NCBI GenBank assembly: GCA_030549495.1
Contig: JAUIRK010000988.1
Location: 62,001 to 126,000, forward strand
From: Nectonema munidae
Taxonomy: Eukaryota; Nematomorpha; Nectonematoida; Nectonematidae
Direction of reading: 5' to 3'
Length of the DNA stretch: 64,000 nt
Shown here: positions 36,391 through 50,200 of the stretch, one piece after another
How positions within the stretch are numbered: position 1 is the stretch's first letter
How the letters are laid out: each line of letters starts with the position of its first letter
Notes under the pieces: generated by a model
Told to the model about the DNA's origin: nothing
Database searches by the model: none
The model's input: only the letters and a program-made list of their open reading frames with translations
Made by a program: the position numbers and the translations under genes

Positions 36391-37636
36391 CATATCGTAC
36401 AAAATTATAATGGGTTCAACATATCTTATCATGGAAGAGACGCTGGAAAAATATGCGAAAAATCGAAGGAAATTATCAAAATTTCTATATTTAATGGTTC
36501 CATCTTTTATTATCATACATTGTATTTCTTTTTATAATTTTTATAAGGAAATTAATCATGAGAGGCCTGAATATAGACCACATCCTTTCATGAGGGTGCG
36601 TAAGAATAAATTTCCTTGGAGAGATGGAAATAAAACTTTGTTTCATCATCCATATTTCAATGCGCTTCCCGGTGGATATGAAGATCAATTATGAATGTCT
36701 AAATTGCTTTTCTGTTGCTTTAATCCTATATTTGATTGTTTATCTTGGATTTTTCATTGTTCTTTCAAATGATATTTAATTACGTAAAAATAAAGTTTTT
36801 AATTGTAATATTATAAAATTTATCACTTTTTTTTAGCTTTTTCTAAAATTTGTCACTTTTTTTGGGTTTCTTCGAGTGGTGACAAAATTTTTGGAAATTT
36901 TATAGGGTGATGTTAATATACGAGTTAAACAATTAACCCACTTTTTTTTAGATATAAGTTTTCTCATGTGTAGATTTCCGTCATTGTAGCAGTTTTAACA
37001 TCGCACAACGAAACCTCGAAATATTTATTAAAACTGGCGTATCTAGAACTTCTTTATCAAAGGTGGATTGAGGGCATTAAGCTTAATTATTAATTGAGGC
37101 TCTAAGCAATTCGGTCTCTTGACAATATCAATATATTCAAAGACTCAATTACCCCTTCTTGATACCCTAGCGCTGGAGATTTATAAAAGTTTCTGTTAGT
37201 ATCCTTATTCACTTTGAGGTGCACATCCTTAAAAATTTTTAGGGCGCGGGGGCTAACTTTTTATAATTTATAAAAGAATTTTTGTCAAATGAACACCATC
37301 ATTATTACCCATTACACTTGTACCGTAAGCTCTGAGTCATACCATAACTACACTAATTTTATAAAGTCAAATTACCTTGTTTGAAAAATTTGATTGCAGC
37401 ATTAGCTTTTAACTTAACGGTTTACAAGCTGGTGTTCGCGCTTCTCTAGACGATGAGGAGAAGGGGCCGATCTTTGCCAATAAGTCGCATTTAAAAGAAT
37501 AAATAACTTAGTCTTTGAATTAAGTACCACTTTTTTTTATATTACTTATCAGACCTAATTTTACAGATGTGCATTCTTCAATGGCTTTAAAATTGAAATA
37601 TCGGGACTCGTATTTGAAATTTTGTTGTACTGCATT
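36391..37636 (+). repeat. Block A copy 4, last in the array
   Basis: Fourth COX6A block. It follows LINE copy 3, and at tgcatt (37631-37636) it continues into unrelated sequence (tacgttggtg...) instead of a LINE 5' end. It shares the copy 2-4 variants and has private changes near 37293 (gaacacc) and 37602 (tcgggactc). Confidence 0.85.
36410..36694 (+). CDS. COX6A: COX6A copy 4, behind a LINE
   Basis: 94 codons identical in protein to copies 1 and 2. It sits behind a LINE 3' end with no splice acceptor, but its downstream flank is the presumed original one. If the array formed from a single insertion with a large target duplication, the 3' flank here is the native end of the COX6A locus. Confidence 0.7.
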   Translation: MGSTYLIMEETLEKYAKNRRKLSKFLYLMVPSFIIIHCISFYNFYKEINHERPEYRPHPFMRVRKNKFPWRDGNKTLFHHPYFNALPGGYEDQL

Positions 37637-38462
37637 TACGTTGGTGGGGGAGAGGAACATCAGTATCTTTTGTCGTAACATCGACTTTTCTAAAGGCCGT
37701 CTAATGAAGCTTGCACTGTAAGTGAAGCACTCGAGTTTGGCTATTTTAAACGTCAAGCTGAACGATTGTACAAATTTTGATTTGATTACATAGGAATGTT
37801 TTTTCAAAATATAAGCGTCATTTGAAAATCTTCTTTAAAGTTTCAAAAAGTCCTCATGCCAAGCTTCTCTGAAATTCCTATCGAACATATTTTACAGGCG
37901 ATGCATGACAGCTATATAATAATAATTCATTGCTTCAATATGCACACAATAGGTAAGCAATATTTATCACACTGTCTCCTCTTTGTAGTATTTTTGAGCA
38001 AACACATGTCGATGATCCACTAGATTTTCTCATCTGTCACAATGATTCTATTCCTTTTTCCGTCTCCTCTGTTTTCCGCTTTCTCTGCTAAAACTCAATC
38101 ATTCACTCAAACCCTCTTCTCTTGTTAAGCTCTTCTATCTCATTCAGCTCTCTTCTCTCCAGTGACGTAGTTAGGCTAGGTCATGAGGGGCCCTGCCCAC
38201 ACTCCTATGTATGGTGCCACCATGCATCTTATGCGATGTCAGTTTTTGAAAAGTTCTTCAATGAAAGGATCAAGAAAGTATAAATAATGTTGCGGAAGTT
38301 TTTTTTTTAAATTTTGCCCTTTGAAAAAACTAATTTTTTCAATAGTTATTTGGGAATGAATATTTTGACTATCTATTCTGTTTAAAAGCAAGACTACTTT
38401 ATTTGCTTTTGAGCAGAGATATTTTTTATAATCTTCGATTGTTAAATTTTATAAGTAACACT
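37637..38462. other. No gene recognised; native right flank of the array
   Basis: A 95-codon minus-strand frame (37520-37807) crosses the end of block A4 without interruption, so it would have been cut by the LINE in the other copies; I do not recognise it. Near 38161 the string cagtgacgtagttaggc followed by G/C-rich sequence resembles a transposon end also seen at 48069. Confidence 0.4.
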
Positions 38463-39142
38463 GTTGTTGTTCGCCTCCATGAGCTGTCATCTTGATTTAG
38501 GTAGCTCAAGGCGTTTTTCAGCTTTGTCAGGCAGTGATTCTAGTTTTGTTCGCCACTTTTCTAGTAGGATGGCTGCTTCTGATGGTTGTGTCCAGAGGTC
38601 AATGGATTTGAGGTGTGTGTGAATGTGAGAACATTGAAATAGATGTAATGTGTTGTGTTTGTGTGCATTGCATAAAGGACAGTTGGGTGATGAGTGTGTT
38701 TTGGGATTGATTTTGTGTAGGTAATCGAAGAGATTTGTTTGCTCTGAGTTGCGCAAGGAGTCGTCGTGTGGAACTGGGTAGTGTAGTTTCTGTGTGATGG
38801 ATCTCAGGAGGATTCGCGCTAAGCAATTGGTTAGGGGACATTGATTTGAGGTAGTGAGTGACTGCTTGTGTGTGTATTGTTTTGTTGATGTTGGTTGTGT
38901 CATGTTTGTGTGTTATTGTGGGCATGTGTATAATGTTTTCGGTGTTGAAGATGGTGTTTTTCATGTGTCGTTGCGGTTTGGGCGCCGTGTAGAAATGATG
39001 AAGGGGATGTAGTGGATCGGAAGCCTTAGCTCTGAGGTTGGAGGAGTGTATATTGATGTGCTTTTTGCGAGGAATCATCTTTGTTTTTGTGTGTAAATGT
39101 TGCGTGTTTTTGACTGAAGTGTTACCTCTAGATATTCTAAGG
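38463..39142 (-). mobile_element. Jockey-like LINE, 3' half (split by a hAT)
   Basis: The minus strand encodes the C-terminal part of a second LINE family: HLHTKTKMIPRKKH, then ANPPEIHHTETTLPSSTRRL. The cysteine finger follows (CPLCNAHKHNTLHLFQCSHI, C-x2-C-x8-H-x4-C) with IDLWTQPSEAAILLEKW to the stop near 38487. The H-HTKT-MLPVK-H type block and the DLW-P-E-A-L end are common in Jockey-like LINE ORF2 proteins. The element continues at 42079 on the other side of the hAT. Frame breaks are present. Confidence 0.75.
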
Positions 39143-39158
39143 CAGTGGTTCTTAACCT
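39143..39158 (+). repeat. hAT left terminal inverted repeat
   Basis: 16 bases, cagtggttcttaacct, directly after the target duplication ttctaagg (39135-39142). It matches the right terminal repeat at 42055-42070 exactly in inverse orientation. Confidence 0.9.
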
Positions 39159-40003
39159 GGGGTACCTGTACCCCCAAGGGGTACGAAGCCTTAAACCTGG
39201 GAGTACGAAACATAATATCCAGTGCAATGGTACCGTATAATTACCATGAAACAGCAAACACATATTTTCTTAATTTCTTTCCTACTATAAATGTCAATTT
39301 TTAAGTTAGTGCTGTAAACAATTTTCTCACATTTGTATACTTATTAATATTACGCTTCACAAGCTTAGGGTTGCCAGACATCCTGATTATTCTGGAGATC
39401 TTCCGATTTATGTTATTTTGTCCCGCGTTCCGAATGCACAACTAGGGCACACTAGTTGTGCCGATTTTAACAACTTTTATAACTTAAAATCAAAAAAGTC
39501 AAATGTATTTAATTATATTCATGTTTTATTTTTTAATAAAGGTAAAAATAATTTATATTACCACAACTCAAAAACTTAACTTTTAAATTGATAAATTAAA
39601 TTTTTTATATTATCGTCTTGTTTTGTTCAGTTTTTTCAATGCCCCTTTTTGTTTTTTAAGAAAACTATAATATTAATTTAGTCAAAGTTTAGTATTTTAT
39701 TTTAAAAACAATTTTTAAATATTAATAGTTATGTAAAAATTTTTATTATAATTTTTAATTCTTATACTTAAAAAGTATATTGTTTCATATCTTGTGACTA
39801 AAACTATTAATAAAAATTTTTAGATTTTTATTACAACTAAAATAAAAATTTATTTTTATTTTGTTTTATGAAAACTTATAATTCCAGAAAAAGTCAATGA
39901 AAAATTAATTTATATTTTTTCGGAACCTTTTTTAGAACAGTTAACTAGTGTTTTCCTAAAATACAATTTTTGTTTATTAAAAAAAATTTTTAAATATTTT
40001 TAG

Positions 40004-41818
<1,815 letters not shown>

Positions 41819-42054
41819 AAATTAAATGTGTTGTAGTATTTTGTAGCATTACTCATAATTACTTACATAAATTTGCGTTCCTTTTCTCTTATTCATTAAC
41901 ACTTTCCAATTGAAATAAACATAAAATATTTTTGTTCAGTAATTAAAAAGTACAATAATTTCTCAGCAAGGTTTGTATTACTTGTCTTTTTCAAATATTT
42001 GGATGGGGGTACGGGAACATTTTTTGAGATATCAAGAGGTACGGGCACTGAAAA

Positions 42055-42070
42055 AGGTTAAGAACCACTG
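42055..42070 (-). repeat. hAT right terminal inverted repeat
   Basis: 16 bases, exact inverse of the left end, followed by the second copy of the target duplication ttctaagg (42071-42078). Confidence 0.9.
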
Positions 42071-42597
42071 TTCTAAGGGCTGTATTTTGGATTGTTTGAA
42101 GTTTTGCCATGTTGGATTTTGAAATTGTGTTGCCCCATATTGTTGAGCCATATTCCAAAATTGGGCGTGTTATGCTTGTATAGGTATTTAAAATAGTTTA
42201 TTTGTGCTTTCCCTAGGTGGTTCCGGTTAGGGCTTTGAGGGTTTTGTTGGCTTTTTGTTTGGTGAGTGATGTGTGTTGATCAAAAGTGAGCCCCAATATT
42301 TTAGGATGTGAGTTTGTTTGGATATTAGTGTCATTGATTTTGATGTTGAGATTTGTTTTTATTTCAACGTTTGATTGTGTGAAGAGAGTGACTTGTGACT
42401 TTTCTGGGTTTATTTGAAGTTTGTTAGTGAGAATCCATTTTTGTAGTAGTTCTATGTAGGTTTGGGCGTTAGAAGTGGCTGTGATGATGTCTTGATAGGT
42501 AAATGCGATTGTGATGTCGTCTGCGTATGTGATGATTTTGACTAGATTGTTGTTAGTGAGAGCATTATTGTATATTCTTGTGAGGAGTTGAATTGCC
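42071..42597 (-). mobile_element. Jockey-like LINE, RT part (upstream half of the split element)
   Basis: The minus strand reads IQLLTRIYNNALTNNNLVKI, then the RT catalytic motif TYADDITIAF. It continues with LLQKWILTNKLQINPEKSQV and KILGLTFDQHTSLTKQKANK, then a RPILEYGSTIWGN block that stops at the hAT insertion. The order (YADD, then LGLTFD, then EYG-IWG) is that of a LINE RT. The 5' side ends abruptly at about 42597, where a different hAT remnant starts, so fingers, endonuclease and ORF1 are missing. Confidence 0.8.
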
Positions 42598-43325
42598 CTT
42601 GGCCCAATGTTTTCTCTATGTCAAAAGTTGTAATTTTAGATTCTGGTTTAGGAAGTGATTCTAGATTTGCAGATTTCAGATCACAAGAAGTTGACCTGCT
42701 TATTTTTTCTTCACCATTTGATGTAGATGTCGAAGATGCTCCTGAGAAATTGCAAATGGAATTACTTGACCTTCAGGGAAGTGAAGATTTGAAAAGAAAG
42801 ATGAGAGATTTTTCATTATTAGAGTTTTATAAAAGCTTTCTCAAGAAGTTTTTCCAAATATGAAAGATTTTGCAAGAAAGAAAATGTGTCTATTTGGTAG
42901 CACTTATATATGTGAACAGCTTTTTACAAAAATGAAATTTTCAAAGTCAAAAACAAGATCAAGGCTTACGGATGAGCACCTTGAAAATAACCGGAGACTG
43001 GCCGCCTCAAACATTTCTCCTAGAATTGAAAAACTGGTAAAGAAGCATCAGACTCAAATATAACATTGAAATAGGATTTTTCAAGCTTTAACTTCAATAA
43101 ATCTTCATTTACCTATTTTTTATTTAAAAAAATATGCAATTTCATGATAAAAATATATTTATAGATGTCCAATTTGAAGTATTTTGAAAATAAAAAGATA
43201 TAGATAGCAGGTGCATAATTATTTATTTCATGTCTTTTGTTTATGGCCCGTGGCCTTGTATAAAAAATTTTTTTGGCCCATATGAGAAAAAAGGCTGCCC
43301 ATGCATTCTGTAGGGGATACGTCAA
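42598..43325 (+). mobile_element. hAT remnant, GTF2IRD2-type transposase C-terminus
   Basis: Two overlapping frames (to 42863, and 42860-43063) encode the C-terminal part of a Charlie/GTF2IRD2-type hAT transposase. The markers are DSRFADFRSQEVDLLIFSSP, VEDAPEKLQMELLDLQ, MCLFGSTYICEQLF and RSRLTDEHLENNRRLAASNI. One frameshift between them breaks the gene, and the N-terminal two thirds are absent. The region to about 43325 contains GGCCC-rich words typical of the 3' end of such elements, but I could not fix the terminal repeat. Confidence 0.8.
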
Positions 43326-43940
43326 ATTAGTTTTCAAAAAACTTAAGTTATGCTTTAGAATTTTTTAGTTTTTGTTGAAGCTCTATAACTTTTTCTGATA
43401 GTCTTTTTTTCCTTAAAAGTTATTATAAAAGGCAAATCATTGCAAAATGTTAACAGTTATTTTACTTTTTGTAGCTTGTATCAATTTAGCTTTTAAACTA
43501 TTTTTGAATGATGCTGAGTAAAATGAAATAATGCGATCTTTTTTTTTGTTTTATTTTTATTTGCACAATTATAACTTTATTTTATACCCTTGCCCCTGAA
43601 TCAATAACATTTTTTTATATAAACATCGCAGGGTGTCTAGTAGACACTTTGCCTTTAGACTATATTCACTCATATAAAACTATCCAACCTTCAGTTATTT
43701 GTTTTCTCTATGAATCAAATATTCTTTCATAAATTCCTGTAATGTGCCTGGTAGACCATTTTCAATAATTGGCCATTTTTCAAATGAAAAGCCTATTCCA
43801 TCCCCTTACAATTTTGAATTTTTTAAACTAGTGTATATTCGATGGTTGTAGGTAATTGAGATAAAAAAATGCCCTTAATTAAAAAGTAAAAAAAATGCCC
43901 CTTAATTTTTGATTTTCAGGATTTTTTAATTATATAAATA
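43326..43940. other. No gene recognised
   Basis: AT-rich spacer without motif. Confidence 0.5.
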
Positions 43941-43942
43941 TA

Positions 43943-44265
43943 TCTCCAACCTGTATATTACGATGATTCATCTCCAACCTGTATACTACAATGATTCATC
44001 TCCAACCTGTATACTACGATGGTTTCTATTTCATGTGGCTAGAAAGACAATGTTCAACTTTCTGTTCACAATTTGCTAGATGTAAGATTTGATATACCTC
44101 ATTCGGGGAGCCGATGCTACATAAGTTATTACCTATATACCTGTATACTACGAAGGTTCATCTCCAACCTGTATACCGCGGTGATTCATCTCCAACCTAT
44201 CAGTTCATATTTTGCTAGATGTAAGATTTGATATACCTCATTTGGGGAGAGAATGTTAGATAAGT
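43943..44265. repeat. 28-bp tandem repeat inside a larger duplicated unit
   Basis: The unit tctccaacctgtatactacg recurs at 43943, 43971 and 43999 (period 28). It returns at about 44144-44200 with degenerate copies. Between and after these runs, a 50-base segment (tttgctagatgtaagatttg then atacctcatt) occurs twice, near 44088 and 44211. The whole is therefore a higher-order repeat of about 125 bases with an embedded 28-bp array. Confidence 0.8.
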
Positions 44266-44452
44266 CATTATCTATATTTTTTCAATTTTTTCACGATATT
44301 AAATATTATATTTTATCAAATAATCAAAACAATTAAATTCTGTAATCAAAGAATCAAAAAATATTCTTTAAATAATCAAAAAATATGAAACTTTCTGTTC
44401 ATATTTTGCTACCTCATACGATGTTACAAAAGTTATTACCTTTACTTTGCAA

Positions 44453-44736
44453 TTTGCACGATTTTAAATTTTATATTTGTCAAATAATCAAAGAATTGAA
44501 AAATGTTCAAATCAAAAAATATTTATTCTTTTTTAATATATCGTTGGCTTCCCTTACTTTTAAAATAGAAATAAACCTAGTCTTTAATAATTAATCTTTA
44601 TCAAATTATGCACACACGAAACTAAAAGTAAGGGGAGCCAATGATATATTTAAAAAGAATGAATAAATATTTTTTGATTTGAACATTTTTCGATTCTTTG
44701 ATTATTTGACAAATATAAAATTTAAAATCGTGCAAA
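44453..44736. repeat. Foldback: about 113-bp inverted repeat with 62-bp loop
   Basis: The left arm (44453-44561, from tttgcacgattttaaat to cccttactttt) is matched by the inverse right arm (44624-44736) with few mismatches. The DNA or a transcript could fold into a long hairpin. It may be a miniature foldback transposon. It contains no gene. Confidence 0.85.
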
Positions 44737-44739
44737 TGT

Positions 44740-46540
44740 AGTATAAGTTAGCATAATGTTTTTCTAATAAATTTAAAGTTATTTTTGAAATAAAAAATGT
44801 CGATCGAATGTACAAGTTTTGAAGATATACTCTTTTTGGGTAAAATAGGCTAGGTTTTACAAGTAAATATATTTTTATTTTTACAAAATCCGCTTTTATG
44901 TGAGGTCAGTCAACTTTTATCTAAAAATGAAATTTTATTGATTTGTTACTTTTATCTAATTTTTTTTATTTATTTTTAGTATGAATCATAATAACTTTTC
45001 CTTCCAAAAATAATGCTGGTCCATACCATTTTTGCTTTTTAGAAAATGTTCCACGACCAGAAACGAGTTGGGAAACACTGTATAGATCCTAAGCACATAT
45101 ACATATACAGATGTAAATGTATTCAGATAAACTAGAATACATGATACTCCACTAGCACATGTGTGTTGTCTTGCTCAGGAGTTTCAAACACACGGTTTGC
45201 CGATCAGACCTAAGATTTTTGTACACTTTATTTGAATAAACAAATTTATTTAAAAATGCTCAAACATAAATCGATTAAAGCATGATTTGATTGGTTAAAA
45301 TTATAAATAAAAATATTTTTTAATTTTTTTATCCAATCACAGAATTTGTTTATTCTTCCCTCGATTTCAGTTGCAAATTTTAAATTTCAGACATAAATTT
45401 TTTCAATCATGTATTTCCCTTTTGCATACAAACACGCCTTTTATTGCAATTTTGTTTTTCTTGTATGTAAAAAATTATTTTCCGAAAATATTTTTATTCC
45501 TTATAGAGAATTTTCATATATTTTTTTAATACTATATAAAAAGTATTTAAACTTTAAGCTTTTTCCTTATTTTGAGTGTATATGCCTTCACTTGAAATAA
45601 TTTCAATGACCAAGTGTACATTTAAGACAAAAAAATATTTGTTTCAAGACGGCAAAAGTAAATACCCAACATAAAAGCCAACATAGGCAAAAATAATTTG
45701 GTTTAAATGTTTGTTACAAAATAAAAGCAATACTCTAAAAAAAATAGAAACATTAAATATTTTGTGATTCACTCTACATCTAAAACAAATGCGAACCATT
45801 TGCCTTTCATAGTTTCACTCAGGAGTTCTAAACAACCTGCGTATACAATTTCAAGTAAAAAATGAATTATCTCAATTCAAAAAATGTTATTAAATTTATC
45901 TTAAAAAATATTTAATTTCTGAAAAATTGCACCTTGAAAATATTTCTTTCAAGGATTAAAAAAGTTCTTGGAAATGGGTTCTAGGCACTCACAGTGTTAA
46001 ATAGATTGCGTTTCAAATTTCCTAGCCAGATATACTAAACCAGATTCTCTGAAAGAAACTATTATAAAGTATAATATTTAAAAAGCATATAAAAAAAGAT
46101 GAGAATATATAAAGTTGAGACGGAAGCATGTGTTTGAAATGCAAAGAAATTGCACGGAACAATGAAAAAGTGTGTTTGAAATGCATAATCGAGTAAAAAG
46201 AACTGAAAATAGAATAATAAAGATAAAAGATTGTGCAAACTTAAGTTCTAACAGTTTTTATGCGGTTCGCTGAGATAAAATTATTTAAATAATTTATAAT
46301 CTGTTCTAATTTGAAAAAAAATTTTTGTCTCAATGATATCTTATAGCCATTCTTTTTAATACTTTCAAAAAATTATAGTATAAACAAGAAGCATACTTTT
46401 AAACAATTCAGAAAATGGGGAAATGAAAAAGTTTAATAGTGTGAATATTTCATTTTATTTTTTTGTAAAATAAATAACTCTCCTTTAGAGGGGTTGACTT
46501 TCTATTTAAATTCACTAGAAGCATCTTTTTTAGTTGGATC
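44740..46540. other. No gene recognised; hAT-like end fragments
   Basis: Mostly AT-rich. Two short strings look like isolated hAT ends: gttgggaaacactg ending at about 45091 (inverse of CAGTGTTTCCCAAC), and caggagtttcaaacacacgg near 45178. A weaker relative lies near 45822. No transposase lies between them. Confidence 0.4.
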
Positions 46541-46542
46541 CA

Positions 46543-46705
46543 CACTGTAAAAACAGCGTTTAGAATCTAAACACAAAAAATTTCACAGTTTTTTTACGCG
46601 TAAACTCTAAACGTGTTTATACTGTGAAAGAAGCATTTAGAATCTAAACACAATTATAAACACATAAAAAGACAGTTTTTCACGCGTAATCTTTAAACAT
46701 GTTTA
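46543..46705 (+). repeat. CACTGTAAAAA-type transposon end or MITE
   Basis: Starts cactgtaaaaacagcg and contains gaatctaaacac twice, with acgcgtaa and tactgtg words in inverse relation. Its inverse counterpart lies at 53279-53333. No coding sequence. Confidence 0.5.
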
Positions 46706-47087
46706 GATTGGAATTAAAAAGTTTTCATTCAATAATCAGTATATTGAAAGCATTAGGACTACCTACCAAAACATTTGGTCTGTTTTAACAATCTTCATGA
46801 AATTGGAATGAGACTCACTTGAAGTTCAAATATAAATAAAATTTGAAAAAAATTTATTGAAAAAAACTAATTATTGCCAAAATTAAATTCGCTAAAACAA
46901 GAAGAAAAGTTTATATGAATCATGTAACATAGATATCTGCAGCTTCATTGTATTTTTTTTCTAATTTTATTAGACTTGTGCTTTTGTAATGCTTTGTCTT
47001 TTAGTAGAATTTCTTGTAGGAATCCAAGAAACTGAAAATTCTTTGGATAGTTTAAATCAAACACGTAATAAAACATCATTAATGTAA

Positions 47088-47225
47088 TTATTGTTTTTTT
47101 AAGTCTTTATTCAATGCGAAAGTTAAACCGTCAGCAACAATTTTCGTTGATTTTACTTCATTGTTACAAGTAATAAGTATTAATTTTGGAGGACATTCTA
47201 CACTGATTAGACTACATTCATCATT
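47088..47225 (-). CDS. EGF-repeat gene, last exon and stop
   Basis: 138 nt including the TAA at 47088-47090, gttttag acceptor. It encodes NDECSLISVECPPKLILITC then a tail ending LNKDLKKQ. A possible AATAAA on this strand lies near 46850. Confidence 0.68.
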   Translation of the reverse strand, partial: NDECSLISVECPPKLILITCNNEVKSTKIVADGLTFALNKDLKKQ

Positions 47226-50200
47226 CTAAAACAAAGAAAGATTTAAAATTAGAAAAATCTGATAAAGAAAATTACCTCATTTTCATTTATTAGTTCATAG
47301 ATAAAGCCTTTTTGATTCATTTTGGCCACATCAATTAAGTACTTCAAAACAATATAATTTTTAAAATTTTCATCTTTTGTTGAAACCTCCTTTACCTTAA
47401 TATAAAAATTTTGTTAAATAATATTTTTTCATGGGAGAGTATATTACATTCAATTCTTTTGAATAAATTTTTTCTAGTTTCTCAATACAAAAGCTCCAGC
47501 TTTCACTTAAGAATCCCAGTCGAGATCTGGTTTCATCAGAAAAAACTCTTTCTCGATCTAAAAATTATAAGTTTTTAAAAAGTAGATATTGAACTAGAAA
47601 AGCTTACATTTTCGATATTATTAAGAAATGTGAAATTCTGGATTATGTTATGTATCGTTGCAAAAATATAGTGCAAAAAAAGATTAAACTTCTTATATTA
47701 AATAAAAAAAGCTTTTAAAGAACTAAAAAATATTATCATTCTTAAAATAAAACTTCTTATTATAAAACAAGTTTTTCAAGAATTAAAAAATTTAGGCAAA
47801 AATATGCTCATACATATGTAAAAGGCTTCAGAGAGGTTGATGAAGAGAATGAAAATTTGAAAGAACGTTAGTTAGGAAATTTACAAAATGTTTTGTTGGA
47901 TAAAACAACAGGAAGAAGATAGAGATAATATCTATCAAGCTATTGAAAGATGGAAGGAGTTAGAAGCAGTGTATGTATATTTGCTTACAACATAATAAGC
48001 ATGAGTTTGTCGTGAATGAAGATCATATATGTCGAGTTGGTATGTGTTGAAATATAATTGCAGCAATACAGAGGCGTAGCTAAGCTGGGGCCTGAGGGGC
48101 CGTGCCCCCTCATGTACCTTGGTGTGCCTCCCCCCCCCCCCCCATGTACCTTGAAAATAAAAATTTAACTTTTTTACTTGAATTTCATGGTTAGGGTTAG
48201 AATAAGCATTATTTAAACAAAATAAAAGAAGATAGGCGAGTATTGTTAAGGATATCTTATCAGATGTGAAAGATGTTTTCATAGACAAAATGTCTTTATT
48301 ATTATTATCGAATTATAAAGCACTTGAAAAACCAGATAAATGTGTCAAAACTTATTCCAATATAGTTAGTAAGAGAGAGGGACGGCTGAAAGTGTTGATC
48401 ATATTAATTCTATTAATATCAAAACTAACATTGTCAAGCCTAACAAAGCAAAAATTATCGAGTTGAAAAAATGCATTGTTTCTAAGATTAATCTTAAAGA
48501 AAACAATCTACAAGTATTAGATATAATAATAAGAAACAAAATACTATCATAAATGCTATTAAAAATAGTTTTGATATTGTTCCCAAGAAAACATTAAAAC
48601 CTAGGTTTTTTATCAAAGGTATTTCAAAAGATATGAAGAGTAACGAACAACAACAACACGTTTTTGGAAGTCATTCTTTTATCACTATTATATTTACAAT
48701 TAGGTAAGACATTTCTTTCGGACAATTTTTAATATGTAGATAATTTTGCACTTTATCTTGAATGAGGTTCTATATTTGAAAATATACAATTTATCTGAAT
48801 ATATTTGAAGCAGCATATTAAATTCTTCTCAATTTCCCATGTATTTTCTAAATTAAATTAAAATTTTTCTATTTTTTTAATTTTTTTACGTTTTTAAAAT
48901 TTTAAATTATTTAAATATTATTTTTAAATTTGAAATTTAGACGTTTTTAAAATTTTGAAATTCAATAATGTATTTATATAATAGTTATGGGTTATATAAT
49001 ATATATTTGAGTTATGGCATCGTCAAAAATTGTGATTCAGAATGTAAATTTATATATTTACGTGACTATTTTTTTGTCATTTAAACTTAAAACAAAGATA
49101 TTTTAGGAATTAGCGCAAAAAACTAAGCTGATATGTATAATATTTAGCATACGCAAAAATTTTTTTTCAAATATACAGTACTGGCAAAATTTTGGGTATA
49201 TAGGAAATTCCTATGTTGAAATTTTGAGCTAAAATATCTTGAGAAGTACAAATCGTGTGAAAACTGGAGATGGCTCATTCAAAAGAGCATTAAAAACTAT
49301 CGATTTGGTATCTAAAATCTCGGAAAATATTTTATTCTCTATGTTTTTTGGTTGATCGAAGATTCAAAATTTTCAAATTTGGACGTAATTTTTCGGGAAA
49401 GTATGATATTTGAGTAGACGAAGATAGGGGCGCTATCCGTGACAAAAATATAAAATCTGCAATTATGATATTAAATTTTTGATTTTGTGATAATTGAATT
49501 ATGCATTAATAAATTGTTAAAAAGTAAATATATATATATACATATAGACCTTTATATAAATTTTATAGAGTTCGCAACCCTATATAAAGAAAAAATGCCT
49601 AGTTATAACAAAAGTATTAAAAAGGCTGGATTTTCCAAAGGTCAATCAAAATTAAAGTTCACACAAAAAATGAATGTCTGACAATTAGTGAGTAGAAAAA
49701 ACCATAACCAAATCGAAAGACCATCTCTAGATGAAAAAGCCACTTCATCGCAATCATTAAAACACGTTTATATCATTTAAAAATCTATTGTTTCATATTG
49801 CATTTGGGATACTTTGACCTTAATTTGATTCATTTTGGTACCCATTTAAGACCATTGTTCCCTTTTGCTTTGCAGAAGAATTAAGGCAGACGATCTGCTA
49901 GTGAGTTTATCTTAGTTGTTTGTTTCTTTTTTGAAGCGAATTTTGTCTGAAAAAAGATCATCAATGCTCCATGAACGAAAGCGAAATCTTATAATTTTAT
50001 CATATTTGAGAAATTATACAAGGAACATTAATCTTGATGATCTTATGAAAGTGTTGCTGAAAATTCCCGCAGAATTCAATTGTTTTCAATCTATAAATGA
50101 AATTGGCATTGTTGATTTGCTATGAAAATGTGTATATTTCATGTAAAATTTTAATGAATGTTCTCGAAGACATTTTAGAAATAAACCGCAACTTTGTTTC

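Noticed and set aside
16832-37636. Array as a telomere-type or pure assembly artefact
   Set aside because: No telomeric simple repeat is present, and each copy has private substitutions outside homopolymers. Reads were not available, so copy number remains to be confirmed.
47935-48288. 117-codon minus-strand frame beginning with a signal-like segment
   Set aside because: It crosses a transposon-end-like G/C-rich sequence with a long C run at about 48130, so the frame is a composite of repeat pieces.
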